A stretch of DNA of 64,000 nt from Aureobasidium sp. EXF-3400 (GCA_024195585.1 SWBL01000090.1:62001-126000), one strand, 5' to 3'. Positions 43,540 through 55,949 are shown, counted from the stretch's first letter. Notes: generated by a model not told the origin, from the sequence alone. Made by a program: numbers and translations.

Positions 43540-46350
43540 TTACCACGTGGAAGGACCAAAAGTAGCACCTTCAGGTAGGACTTTTGATACAGCTGTCCCC
43601 AGACTGTCCATTGTGTTGTACACAGCGACATTGCCCCACCAATTAGGCGCGTCGGTGTTGGTCAAACTGATTGTCAAAACAATCAAGATGGTCGAGATAG
43701 CAAGGCCGGAATCAAGAGCCGCTGATGTAATGTAATTGAAGCGCATCCACCAGCCTCTGTATCTGTTTCGAATCCACTTGTTGAAGATAAAGCCAACAAT
43801 GCCCCATGACAGGTAGTTCAGGGGTGTGGCAGGAGGGATTTGTCCAGTGCCGCCAAAGATCAGGGGAGCGCTGAGGAAGCGAATGGGTGACTTTGGCCAC
43901 TGCTTGGCTGCAAAGAAGAAGACGACGGGAGCAGCAGCACCAGCTAGCCAGAACCATTGCAGGTTCTTGTAGGTGGCATCACCGCTGAACATGCGTGCGG
44001 GGCCAATGACTCCCCAGATCACGCTGGCGTTGTAGAAGACTCTTCCTCCAGGACAAGTGAAGTGATTGACCTGGTGAAGAGCGCATAGGTCTTTGATACC
44101 ACCACCAAAGGCCCACTCGAAAACTGCAAGTTGCACGATACACGACCAGATTGTCGCGACCAACTGTCCCATGAACATTGTCTTTGGAGGAACCTTGAGA
44201 TAGTGACCTGGAAGAGTATCATCAGCACCATACTCAAAACATGGCATCCTTGAATATGCTTACCGAGCTTCATGTCCTGAGTAAAGGCAAGACCTTGTGT
44301 CATGGTGATGTAGCCGTAAGTCTTGAACAACATCATGGCATTAGGTTTGCCGGGTTGCATGTATCCGATTAAGAACTCGGTAAACACGTTAAGACCAAGC
44401 TGTACATTGGTGATTGCTTGAATGAACCCAATAGGTAAGAACCAGCTGTTGCATAGATAGTTAGCATCGTTTCTACAAGTACGGGGAAAGCTAAGACGCA
44501 GATCTGACTTACACGAAACTGATGATGAATGCAAGAATCAAGGCCCACCAGCTCATCTCCGTGGGATAAGCATAGATAGTGGCGAAGGAAAGCCCAATAC
44601 AGATCAGAAGTAGCACTATGTACCACCAAGCAGGCACTTTTGGGTACTTGAAAAGAAGTTAGGCTATGGAGATAAGTGTTGTTGCATGCGGGACTTACCT
44701 TATCCATCATCTCTTGGTGTATATCACGCATATCATCACGTGAACGTCGCCATCTATCAAGAATGAATTTTCCGTGAAAGAGAACGGTATGGACAACCAC
44801 GGCGGAGATCGCAGCGAAAGAAAGACCATAGCAAAGTGCGAATGTTGTTGACAGGAAAAGAGGAGAATACTCTTCGTACTTCTTGAGGTCCAAAGTGATC
44901 TGCGGCGTTAAAATCCGGCTGACGTTGTACTGATTTGCACCTAAATCAAAGTATTAGACTACTAACAAAGAAAGATAGAAGCATAAGGTTATAGTACTGA
45001 CTGTTGTCGTAAGAGCTAGATGTACTGAACGGTAAGTAGTCGGCGTACCAGGTTCCACTGAAGTGGACGCCTGCTGCTACCACCCAATAGAAGACGACAA
45101 GACCGATTAGGGTATTACCGATGGCATGCCATGGAGGAATCAGAGGACTGAAGACATATCCAGTGATCTGAGTCCAATCGAAGGTAATGGGGAGAAGTGC
45201 CATACCACTGAAGCCTCCAAAGACCTTGTTGACATTGACATTGTTAGGCGCGATCCAGGTAGGAAATGCGAAGACACTCAGGAATTGAGCGATGTAGCCA
45301 GGAAACCAGTAGTAGAGGAATGACCCCAGAAAGACATAGAAGAACCAGCGATATCTAGAGATAGACCAACCGTTGGTCTTTGCAGGGTCTGTCTTAGAGT
45401 TGTCGTGAAGGGTGTACATGAAGGCACAGTTGACTAGATCCTGAGGCCAAATCATAGGAGCAGGCTCGACCAGCCAGCGAGAGAAAAGACCAGCAAGACC
45501 AAAGCCAACGCACTGGGTGCTCAAAGCAACAAGCACACCAAATCCCCATCCCCAATTGAATTTGTAGAAACCACGCTGAGCCTGGAGAATATCGGTGAAA
45601 TAGCCTACACCCGTTCCGAACGAGGCATTGGCCATGATGACGATCATCGCATGCTCTTTGAAGTTGAAAGGTCCGGGATTGAGATTCCACTTGACACCAA
45701 AAGTCGTGTATTGTCGATTTGGCATGACTTTATCCCAAGCAAGACCAACGGGATAGACGATGAGTTGCGCAACATACGAGGTAATGGTAATCGAGGGTGA
45801 ACGTAGAGAGAAAAGCATATTCAAACCGGAGCCGATGGTAGTCATCAGAAGTGAGATGACCCACATGCGGATAGTGTTGCAAGGGCTTCACTATGGTTAG
45901 CTGTGTAGTGGTAAGGACAACAGAGGTCAACCAAACTCACAGATCGACATCGTAATTCCTGACAGCAGCTCTAACTTCGGGGTATGGACTGTTCTCCAAG
46001 AGTTCATTTACAAGATGGTTTTCGCCATCCTTGTCATGATGCTCAACAGCTTCGTCAACTGCATGGAGATCATCGCTCTCAAGGTTGGGATCCCAAAGTG
46101 CATCCGCATTATGCTTAAAGACTTGTGGAAGCAATCAGCATCAAGGCCACAGGGCACACAAGGTATACTAACCTTTCAGGCGTCTTGCAGCCTCTGCCTC
46201 TGACAGTTCGTGTGCTGATGAAACACCAACAGTCTTCTCGTCCTTTTCGCCCTTGGGGCTAGAAGAACCAGAGCTCTGGATCTCATCGATAGCGATACCT
46301 TCGCTAATCTCAGGCGAGCCAAGTCCCAGTTTCGTGAGGAAGCCAGGCAT
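43540..46350 (-). CDS. Oligopeptide transporter, OPT family, 822 aa
   Basis: A proton-coupled importer of small peptides or related compounds (glutathione, siderophore-like conjugates) at the plasma membrane. Seven exons (46350..46173, 46121..45941, 45885..45002, 44940..44699, 44646..44513, 44445..44264, 44207..43540) join in frame to 822 residues. A cytosolic N-terminus of about 125 residues precedes DVDLPCNTIRMWVISLLMTT, matching the OPT start of TM1. Further landmarks are SYVAQLIVYPVGLAWDKVMP, FNFKEHAMIVIMANASFGTG, ALLPITFDWTQITGYVFSPL, QPGKPNAMMLFKTYGYITMT and FHGKFILDRWRRSRDD. About 15 hydrophobic segments are visible. The exon 2/3 acceptor is GAAG rather than the upstream TAG, fixed by the conserved Leu-Pro-x-Asn-Thr motif. 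The C-terminus ends EGATFGPSTW. Confidence 0.9.
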
Positions 46351-46429
46351 GTTGGCGAGAAAGCTGGAGGAACAGTAGACTGTCAGAAAAGTATGATCAT
46401 TCAGCACGGTGTCCTAGACTCAGACCATA

Positions 46430-46437
46430 TTTATATA
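46430..46437 (-). promoter_or_regulatory. TATATAAA box of the OPT transporter gene
   Basis: On the minus strand a consensus TATATAAA lies about 80 bp before the transporter ATG, consistent with a nutrient-regulated promoter. Confidence 0.5.
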
Positions 46438-49400
46438 CGTCTGGCAGAATGACGGTGGACCATGCCTCCCTGAAGATAGCTAAAGAAGGGCACAACCTCA
46501 ATTGGAAGGTCAATGATTGACAATCTATGAATTTTCTAGGAGAATTGACGTGTGATTGGCTTTTCTGGTCGTACTGATAAGCCAAGCGACGTGAAAAGAA
46601 GCATCGAGAGCTGCAACAGAAGAAGTGTGGACGCCGTGATAGCTTGACGTATATGGCTGGTGCCATTTGTGCAGCATGTCGCATCCGTGGGTTACCTGTA
46701 GGACTTGCCGACTGCCGATGTACTCTATCTCAGTGCACTCAAAAGTAGGACAACGGTGCGCTTTGATAGCTGGTCTGATTGTGATTCGCTACAGTGGTCA
46801 TCTCCACTGATTGATACGAAGGATCTGCTGAACCAGAACGGTCGACGGAGCGTGGTAGCAGCCGAATATCCAACATGACCCACATATGCGCGCCCCAAGA
46901 TAATCGCCCTGGTAAAATGTAGTTCGTCTGAGGCGAGCAGTCGCGTGTGGAGGAGGATCAGCTTGGACTGTTCACACTCGAGCCTTGAAGCATACAATTG
47001 CGTCGGAGATGGGAGATTCTTGCGTGACTGGACTGATGGTTTTTTTTTTTTGAGAAACCTATGCCCGTTCGAGAATAGGAGATGAGGTCTTGGTACATCC
47101 AGAGTTGAAGACCGTCAGAGATAGGCGACATAGCATCTGATGAACTCCTTGTGTCAAAGTAATGCCAACGGAATCGCCAAGTATGGTACGGGTTCCCGGC
47201 TCAATTCGCCTCCAACTACAGATGATACGCAGGCTCGCCAAGAGATAGAAATGACAAGGGACTCTTTCTAAAAATCTTCTTCGAGTAGCGCATATCTTGT
47301 GTGCATGAGCCGAGTAGATATGCTTCTAGGTGTTGTCTGAGCCTCAACACCAGGACTTGGGCGGTGTCTGGTTTGCGAACAGTTTCATAAGTCAGGCGAT
47401 GAAGCATCTTTACAGACACGCGCCGCAAATCCAGAGTGTCTGTGTGCGGGAAGATTGGGCAGATTGTCCAGGGTCCAAGCGCACGAGGGTACCTATTCTC
47501 TGTGGGGGCTGCCGTAAAAGAGGTTGTGCAAAGGTTCACGACCCAAGCCAATCATCAGATGGATGTTGTGAACGGCTTGTGGATAAAACCAACATATCCG
47601 GGCTTTCTTTCGCTAGTGGAGCGGCAGACTCATCCAATTGTTCATCCAGAAGTGCATATGCAGACGAGCATGTCTCGTAGACTGTAACCCTGACAAATCA
47701 GTCTATTACCTATGTTGGTTATGCGGCACATCACTTCCTGAGAATGGGCTCGCCTGGATTGAACAGCATGCATGGAGGCGTGTTTGATGCTTGAGATTTC
47801 CCTTGCCTCGGGACGAGATGGAGCTGGATCGCTTTGGACTAACATTGCCAGTCAATCACACCTATCCATCCATTCTACTAACCACAGACTCTGCAATCAT
47901 TCCGGAATTCCTGGCGATACAGATTTTTTCAGGTACACAACGCAACACATCGTTCAAAAGGCAACGTGAAACCGCAAGGGCAACAATGCATGATATAGCC
48001 ACTCAAGGCTTGGCGTCTGCCTACTGCGCAAAGGTCTGGTAGGTCAACGATATCGCTCATATCTAGACGTGACACCGCAAGACTCTGTTGGATTCGACAA
48101 GCCCACCAAGTGACGAGAGAGTCAAACCTTGCATTATTTAACATGTTAAGAGCTCTGCGCACGAATTTGACAACGATCCAGATATGCAGCCGTCACAGAA
48201 TATCCTCACACGGAATCTTGCCGTGTGCAAAATCAGTATGGGCTGACAGAAGTTCAGCCTTGCAGTCTCAAACGGATGTCACCATGTACTCAGCTCTTTA
48301 GCGATACGAAGTGCCAATCCTGCTAATGATACATGATACCATTGCGCTGCGACTGAGGCGCACAGCGGCAGCGTCACCTGTGTAAGTATCCAGTCGGCAT
48401 GCATGAAGCCTGAGTTGACGGCAGAAGAAAATCCCTTCGAGAAAGTCGTATCGCAATCATGGACAACTTGACTCACGCTATCAGACCGAAGAGGTTCGAA
48501 GTCATGCTTTGTATTACGTTCATTACCAATGCATATATGCCTGTAAAGTTGCCTCGCTCTCACAAAACTTACATAGCATATCTCAAAGCATCGATCAGAC
48601 ATCCTCCTAAGACCGAGGTTGAGAAAGTCGGATCATTCGCGATAGTGTTTGAGAAGCAACTCACTCTTATTGGCTCTGTCAGCAGCAGACGCTCGCAGTG
48701 GTATGACGGTAAGAAGGACCAAGCATTTATTATGTTGAGCCATGAAGTGATGTATTTCGTATAAGGATCAGACTTTTGACACGGTACTGTACAGTTTCTG
48801 TCGCAACGACATCCGAAAGTCAAATCGATGGTTGCCATCTTGATTGCTTCATTCAATATGCTCGTAATTTCACGAGCTACATTCGCTGTGTGCGGGTATC
48901 GAGCACGATCAGTGACGAACGGCTGGGGAAAGTATTGGTGCCTTTTTGACAAGTCGCAATTTGTGTGGGAAATGAAAATCAGAACGATTGACATTATTGT
49001 AATCTGCGAGGATTGCGAATCGATCACCACTAACAGGCCGGTCCATCTTGGGCATCTCAATCTTGGTTTCAAGTTTGTTCCTAAGTGGGAATTGGTCGAT
49101 AGTGATGATTGATACACACGCCTTAGGCGTTGTGTTACTACTTCTTTGTGACACACTTGGGAAGCCACGAAGATGAGGCGTGCCTTCAATATTGAGTCTT
49201 CTGACAGACCATTGTTTTGCTCCACGTTGCGAGTATGTCTGTGAGAGACGAGTAGTTCGATATCTACAATACACTGCAATAACGAGTGTTTCGTATCGCA
49301 CGTTTCTTGTAGAGGGTGTTAGTGGATCGGCAATAATGTCTCCACAATATACAAGCAGTCAAACGATGCTGAAACGATTACGGCTTGTCGTCGATCAGAC

Positions 49401-51448
49401 TGACATTCGAGTTGAGCCGCACGATTGTCGGCAAGCCGGATAATGCTGCGGGTGAGGCGGCCAGGATGGTCAAGATTGCCGCAAGCGATGTACAAAGGAA
49501 ACATGTGTGCGCAACAGGCGCCGGGCGCCTCCAAGGTACTTTATACACAGTATGAACAAATTGAATGAGCAAGTATCATCTGCGATATGTGAGTTGGTGG
49601 ACCCGAAGGACAGGAGACGCGCGGGAATCACAATATCGACTAGATCAATTTATGTTGCTGTTGGTGAAGGATGGATGTTGAGTCAGATGCAGTCGTCTGC
49701 CTATCACCTGCTGAATGCAGACTCTTGGCGCGAGCGAGTAGAATGCGCTACTCAGAGACGTCGAGACGGTTGCTTTTGAACGAACAGATTTGCAAGGGAA
49801 GTGGTCAATTCTGACAGCGCACCTCCACCTCGGCACAGAGAAAACACACCCACGAAAGCTGTGCATGTGATTGAGTGGGTTCCAAACACGAGGGGCAATG
49901 TAGATGCAATCAAGCCCTAGAGCCGCGACCCAACCCATGTAAAACCATGAACACAGACCCGCCGATAGAATGCTTGGTGGGATATGCAGAGGAGGCATAT
50001 GGCTGCTGCCAGTGAGACGCGCGGCGTCGCAGGCGTGTCTAGACGATGAAAGCTGCAGGTGATAAAAACCGGTTTGGTCGCGTCGATGTCTCCGTACAAC
50101 ACAGCGAAGAACGTTTGAAGAACGTTTGGGAGGTTGGGGTGCGAATCATGTCCAAGACAAGTCATGCCGACGAGGAGAACAAAACCTGAAGCAACGCCTC
50201 TTGAACAGGGCCGGCGGCCCGAATTTCAAGGAGATGCTCTCAAAACTTGGAAAGCAAACACAAAATCGACCTCGTATGAACGACCTTGTATTGACTAGAA
50301 AGCGAAAGATGATAGGCAAAGTGGGTGCCTGAGCAATAAAACCACAGCACTGTGACGTTTCGACAAACACGTTCCAGTTATCAGGGTGCAGGCAGCCCTA
50401 GTTGCATCGTTGTTATCTCGTGGTGATAATAGCGTGGGAGCGGCCTATCGAACGAACTACACCACTATTTCGATGAAGATGAAGAGTTGGTCATATAAAA
50501 TTAATTCTATGGTCAAGCCAACAGGGACCAAAAGCACATCACTGACCAAGGAGAAAAAGGAGAGTCAACAGAACAGAGTTAGCTCAGATCCAGACTTCCG
50601 GGCGCAGAACGCTGGGATCTCCCGCTAGCCGGATTGTTTCACTTCACCTTGCAGGGGGCGTGCGCCTGCAGCAGCGCATGTTGCAAGATTGCCATTGGTT
50701 GAGACACGCATTGAGAGATGTTGCGCGGTCGTGAGACGGTGGGCGGCGGTCATGGAATGGTGAAGCGGTATGTGTTTGAAGACGAGGGCGTGGAATCTCA
50801 AGTCATCAAGAGATGGATGTCCTTTTGCTCGATGACAGACGGTCCGCGGACAAGAGTGAAACGGGCGCCAAGCTCTCGAGGCATTGGCATGATGATGCAT
50901 GCTCTTTTGGTTCACAGGGGTTCCCTTTAGGGTAAGGGATATGGGGAACAGCTGGGTTTGGGGGAAGCTAAGTCTGCTTTTGTCACAGGTTAAAGCACTG
51001 GTTGTCACAGGTTAAATCGTACAGAGGCCGTCTCGCTTGCCCTCTTTCAACGTAGATTTAGCAGACGTCGTCCGCCGTGCCCCTCGCGCGTGGCTGTCAA
51101 CCCTTTTGAATTGACCTAGACTGACCGATTTTTCCCGGCGTCTTTTTGTCTCTTGTTGCAACTGCCTAGGTATCCATTGCGTCCACCTCGTTCCCGCAGG
51201 GCTTGCTTCTCGCTCCCCCCAAAGCTCGACTCGCCCTTCCCAGCAATTGTGCCAATACTCGTATCCTAGCCGCCTGTCCGATAACCAGCGCTTGCAAGGG
51301 AAACGCTGACTGCCGATCGCCGCATCTCTTCCGTCAATAGTGTGTGCCCTCGAGTCCACTGGTCGTGATCCTCTCTGACCCTGCAGCTGCCCGTCAATTG
51401 ACATTATTATCAACATCATCGTCGTCGCCGCTTCCTCTGCTCGGCGCC
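46438..51448. other. Gene-poor region of about 5 kb
   Basis: I see no gene with a recognisable domain. Open frames up to 236 codons occur on both strands, but the longest (48569-49279, minus) has no ATG start and its composition is erratic. A 13-nt T run lies near 47040-47052. A small open frame at 50126-50332 (plus) includes ordinary-looking sequence (NFKEMLSKLGKQTQNRPRMN) but no ATG in good context. No long terminal repeats, terminal inverted repeats or transposase motifs were noticed. It may hold decayed repeats, non-coding RNA or regulatory DNA. Confidence 0.4.
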
Positions 51449-52976
51449 ATGACGACCATTGTTGCCGCACCCGCCGCTCACGCTGTTCCCCGAGACCAAG
51501 GTCTTTCTAGCCTTGCCCATCTCGCTGCCTCTGCTCCACCCATGGCGACCAGAACCACTCCTCCAGGTACTAATGCGCCTGCTTCGGCCGAGCACTCTCC
51601 CAGATCTGCCCCCAGGCACAGTGTTGAGGATAACGTCTCTCCCAAAAGGTATGTCTCCTGCTTCTCTCTGACTATCACTCTGAATCTGTGTACTCATCTC
51701 TATCCATAGTGCTCGCGCTGCTGGACTGCGGTCCGTCACAAAGATCAAGAAGGAGCCACCAACGTCGCCCAACCCCTCAGCAAAACCTCGACCGAGACGA
51801 CTCGACCTGTCGGTTCACGGAGCTACTGGTCGTGGCCCTCAGACTGCCCGGCCGGCACCTTTGACAGCCCGAGACTCGGCGGGGCTTGCTATTCACGACC
51901 TCGGAGTTGCGTGCTTGTCGCCAGGTTTCCAAACCCAGGACCCAACCATGCGCTCGCAGCTCCAACGCAGTCTGGACGTGAGAGAGCAGCAACGCCAGAT
52001 CATAGAAGCGCGCCAGAAGGGCGTGAAGCCCCCAGTCGATGCTCCCGGCACTGGCCCTGGCGCCGAATCAGCACAATTTGGTGTGCCTCAAAGGACACCC
52101 TCGACATCGCGCAGAAAGGGTCCTCCGCCTGGCTTGTCAATCACCGCTCCCTCGGCTGCCACCTTTTCAACCGAACGCGTCATTCAGTCCGCTCCATTGC
52201 ACCATTCGTTCACAGGCTTGCGCCCACATGCTCATCAGCCTAGTGGTCTTAGCCAGACGAGCCATATTCACCATGTTCCTGCCACACAGACAGCCAATCG
52301 TCTTCCTCCAATCTCGGACGTCTTCGCTCACGATAGCCTTCAAGCTCCTCCTTCCGCTCGCCCGCCAACCGCCATGTTCGCGACTGGTCACTCCCCCAGC
52401 ATCGGTCCTCCACCTCTTCAGAGCCCCGGCATGATGCAGCAGCAACAACAGCATCAGCAGCAACAACAACAACAACAACAACAGCAGCCACACCGGGAGC
52501 AGCACCAGCACAGCCAGGGACCGCTCACAGGACGCGGCAGAGAGTTTAAAAGCGCAGAAGAAGCCGTACAAGAAATGTCTCGTGGACGTGAAGATCTGCT
52601 GCCCAAGATCGTCCACTATGGCGGTGCACAACCACCCACGCCTCCATCGCCCATGCCTTCGAGTCAGCAAGCTCAACATCCTGGTCACACACAATCGTAT
52701 CCTCATCCCCAACAGCGTCAATCGCCCCACGCCTCGGGAGCCGCAAGGGTAGATGCCCTTAGGTCGGAGCACAGCCAATCCCAGATGGCTGGCAGAAGAC
52801 GTCCTCGCGACGAATACGAGCGCGAACACGGTAGTCCCCTGGGACAACAGGAAGCCAAACGAGCCACATATCATCCTGATGCCAGCACCGACTGGCGTTC
52901 GGGCATGAGCAATCAAGAAAAGAGAGATGAATTCCTGCGCTTGTGCTCGCGCGCGTGGGACCTGTTCCATTCATGA
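51449..52976 (+). CDS. Gln/Pro-rich protein of unknown function, probably nuclear, 488 aa
   Basis: Two exons, 51449..51648 and 51710..52976, give 488 residues. The protein is almost wholly low complexity: Ala/Pro/Ser-rich N-terminus, KKEPPTSPNPSAKPRPRRLD, a short coiled part (QLQRSLDVREQQRQIIEARQ), long Pro/Ser/Gln stretches with a polyglutamine run (about 52434-52487), and a basic patch MAGRRRPRDEYERE. The C-terminus ends EKRDEFLRLCSRAWDLFHS, which looks like a conserved short helix. The composition suggests a transcriptional co-regulator or scaffold; I do not recognise the family. The intron and codon pattern support a real gene. Confidence 0.68.
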
Positions 52977-53924
52977 TTACGATTGTGGATCACGACTACG
53001 TGGGCAAAGGCATTTCAAGGTTTCTATTTGCATATCATCGGCATTTGTGCACGCCATTTATATCATCATCTGGATCATTTATTTCTAACATGCACGGGAG
53101 TTTCATGGGAAGAGGAGTTGAAGGCGGAAAAGATGGAAGTATACACGTCTTTTTTTGTACTGTGATTAGGGAAAGGTATCTGGAGTGGTTTCGATTTTGC
53201 GGTCTTCTGTTGCGTCTATTTGCGATGGTCCGATTTCATGACGACCTCGATTTTGATGTTTCTGTCTGTTCTCTCACTATATCCCCTTCTCTTCTTTCTT
53301 ACATTTCAAGCTGGTGGAATGTTTTTCTGCTGTATCTTTTGTTCTTTCACGAGCCGAAGCCAGACGGCGAGAAGTCAGATGTATCGACATCCTTACCGTC
53401 TAATAGTAATGCTCCATCTTTATCAACCAATATTGTCTTCACTTCAACCTCCTTGGTTCCGGTGGCACAAAGCGAAGAATATCTATAAATGGAAAATCCG
53501 GCCCTCCAAAGTGTTACGGAATATGCCAAGTATGGGTCAATCGTCATGAGGTCTAATGCAACCCGAGACCATGTTTCGGAAGTGCATGCAAGGCGACATG
53601 TCACAAATGCACGTCAGCAATTCTGGCAATGAGAAAACGCCATGGCATGTGGCATAAGGCCTGAAGGGAGAGCTGGTTCTTAAGTCTCCCTGAGGCTTGT
53701 TCCAGGCTTGTTCCATGTGGTTTCCAACTGCCTGCAACCCACAAGGATCGAGCATTACCCCTGCGCTTTGCACGACTTGAACATTGCTCTGGGATAAGGT
53801 CGTGCTTCGCTAGGTGGTCGGGAAAGACATCAAGATTGGCTTGAAAGTAGCCGGGAAGTGGCAATGAATGTGCCTCCTCGCCAGAGTATCGGGAGTTGGC
53901 ACAAAGCTGGGGCATGTGTTCTCC
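52977..53924. other. Spacer with a coding-like minus-strand stretch
   Basis: Mostly 3' flank of the Gln-rich gene. On the minus strand, 53604-53347 reads as a plausible 85-residue end (KEVEVKTILVDKDGALLLDG then a stop), without a known domain. I do not promote it to a gene. Confidence 0.35.
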
Positions 53925-54491
53925 TCAAGGCTTTTGGTCCGACTGAGCGGTGTCTGGAGGCGGAGTTCGCAAGCTGTCTGGTTGCACTTGGATGTCGCGT
54001 GTCTCATGGTCCTCATGGCCTTGGTCCTCGTGAATTTCGGAGTCTTCGATTTCGACGTCGTCACCGTGGTCGAGCTTGCGATACTTTCTCCTGGCTTTTT
54101 TATTCTTGCTTGCCTTTTTCTTTTTTTCTTTCTCAGCTTTCAAGGCAGCGCGACTCTGATCTCCCATGACCAAGAGCTCGACCCTCTCTGCCAGTATGCG
54201 CCGTGCAATCTTGCGATTTTGACTCCTCGAGCGGGTCTCCTGGCATTTTATGACGAGGCCAGTGGGCAGGTGTTTCAACTGTACTGCCGAAGAAGTTTTG
54301 TTGATCTTTTGACCGCCGGGACCAGTGCCTTTGAGGAAGGCTTCTGTGATGTCGCTCTCGAGGATGGTGGGTCGTGGTGGAAGTGGTTTTTGGGAGAGGG
54401 TAGTTGTTGTGGTGAAGAGGGCACGGGGCGTAGATGGACGGGTGGAGTGTAGGGGCCTCGTCGAGAGGAACAGGCGACGTAGCGGTAGCAT
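53925..54491 (-). CDS. RSO55: Mitochondrial GGQ-domain release-factor-like protein (RSO55/MTRFR type), 188 aa
   Basis: This class rescues stalled mitochondrial ribosomes by hydrolysing peptidyl-tRNA with a GGQ motif but without codon-recognition domains. A single exon from ATG 54491 gives 188 residues. The first about 35 residues, MLPLRRLFLSTRPLHSTRPS, are a mitochondrial presequence rich in Arg/Ser/Leu. The catalytic domain has EAFLKGTGPGGQKINKTSSA (GGQ with the KINKT strand) and VQLKHLPTGLVIKCQETRSR followed by SQNRKIARRILAERV. A basic Lys-rich region (KAEKEKKKKASKNKKARRKY) that would bind the ribosome follows, then an acidic tail. The frame is open upstream but only from a TTG. RSO55 is the yeast name; orthology is likely but not proved. 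Confidence 0.85.
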   Translation of the reverse strand: MLPLRRLFLSTRPLHSTRPSTPRALFTTTTTLSQKPLPPRPTILESDITEAFLKGTGPGGQKINKTSSAVQLKHLPTGLVIKCQETRSRSQNRKIARRILAERVELLVMGDQSRAALKAEKEKKKKASKNKKARRKYRKLDHGDDVEIEDSEIHEDQGHEDHETRDIQVQPDSLRTPPPDTAQSDQKP

Positions 54492-54926
54492 TGGACTCGT
54501 ATCTTGCCGTCTGCTGGAGATGGCTATACGTAGATTTGAGGGAAGAACGAACAACAGACGTCATGGCAAGCACGAATGAGCGGCGCTGGCCTGGCGGGAC
54601 CGGGGCTCGGATGTCGACTCCCGGACCGGCGCTTCTCCTGAAGTCAAAGGGTCCAAACAACTGCATCTTTCATCTCGGTACTTTTGGTCACCCTGCACTT
54701 CTTCCGCCCTTACCCTTTTGCGCTCTTGTCGTCTTTCGCCCTTGCCCTTGCCCTTGGTCACTCGCGACTTCTGTACCTCTACACCAGCACCAATCGCCCC
54801 TGGATCCGCCGCCCAGACTCAGACAGCTCGCTAAATCACCAGATAAACACACACGGCCAGAGCGCATACCACGATCGCATGTGCGCTTCCATCCACCAAC
54901 TCTCAAGTCCTACGACAAGCACCATC
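54492..54926. other. Divergent promoter between RSO55-like and small SPT-subunit genes
   Basis: A 435-bp spacer. The open frames crossing it in several registers are low-complexity shadows. Confidence 0.4.
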
Positions 54927-55366
54927 ATGTTGTCCGCACCCATCACTCTCCCCACCGTCTTTGCTGGCGCCGCCGTAATCTTTCTCTTCGCCCTTGCTTT
55001 GTACCCTTCCTCACTGTTGCGCTGGTTCCAACGCAAGCGCTATCAATATGAAGTCACTTTTTCGCTATACATGTTGAGCCCGACCGAGAAGTTCATCTTC
55101 AGTGAGTTCGCCTTCTGCTCGGTGCCATCAACCCCATCATTCTTAACCGCAACCCAACTCTAGACTCCATCCTCTTCCTCTTCCTAGCCATGGTCTCGAT
55201 CGCCGTTGCATTGTATCTGCCCCGTCATGTCAGAATCATTGCCCATCGCGCTTATTACTACGTCTCGGGGGATGTGCTGAAAAATGGCACAACGAATGCT
55301 GTCTTGGGCACAACGGCTGATATTTTGACACCGACCACTGTTGCCGAAGTTGCTGGTAGCGCTTGA
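54927..55366 (+). CDS. Small membrane protein resembling the serine palmitoyltransferase small subunit, 125 aa
   Basis: Two exons, 54927..55101 and 55164..55366, are joined by a GTGAGT...CTAG intron and give 125 residues with two hydrophobic segments. The segment around the exon junction, RYQYEVTFSLYMLSPTEKFI followed by FNSILFLFLAMVSIAVALYL and PRHVRIIAH, has the layout of ssSPT (SPTSSA/B): an aromatic Y-x-Y-x-x-x-x-x-LYML element, a polar P-x-E-x-x-IF turn, NS at the start of the TM helix and a P-x-H-x-x-x-I-x-H end. ssSPT proteins activate serine palmitoyltransferase in the ER, the first step of sphingolipid synthesis. An additional N-terminal TM (TVFAGAAVIFLFALALYPSS) is longer than in the human proteins. 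The identity is an inference from pattern. Confidence 0.68.
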
Positions 55367-55949
55367 ACGCCACCACACCTTATATCTGTACCAGCTCCTT
55401 TTCTTCAGGCTTTCTGAGTAGCAATCAAGAGGGGATAGTATCCTGTTGCGCTGGAGGAAAATACACCAAGAATCATGAGGCAGCTTTCCCCCTCTACTTC
55501 TTCGCATACGGCTTTTTAATCAACGACACTACTAGACGAGCGTTTCAGCAAGAAACCCCCTCTGCGCCCTTGGAACCTATGTTCTGGCAAGGATGCCTGG
55601 TCGACATCGATCGACCACACTTGCTGTCTTGTTTCCCTTTAATTTACGCGCCCGTTCTCTCTCAATACTTTGTATAGAAGTGTACGCAGTTGTCCACAGC
55701 ACGAGGAAGATGGCATTACCAGCTTTAGACAAACAAGGGTCGAGTTGAACTCGAAATTTATGTCGTTCTGCATGCGCAACAGCATGCAGACACGGTCAAG
55801 TGCTGCTGGAATGTTTCAATAATTTATTGATCTGGCATCTTGGACTTCTGGTTGGAAGAGCACACTGCAATACTAAAATCCCTTTTAAGCCTGTCTTTTG
55901 ATGAGAGTGTACAAGTAAGCTCTGAAGAAAACCATGGTCTACACGACCC
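55367..55949. other. Spacer between convergent genes
   Basis: A 580-bp region shared as 3' flank by the SPT-subunit-like gene and CRT10. It holds a 104-codon open frame (55363-55677) without motifs. No gene supported. Confidence 0.4.

Noticed and set aside
48569..49279. 236-codon frame in the gene-poor region
   Set aside because: No ATG at the start, mixed composition, no motif and overlap with open frames in other registers.
52167..52970. 267-codon minus-strand frame opposite the Gln-rich gene
   Set aside because: Leu/Val runs mirror the Gln codons of the plus strand; there is no family similarity.
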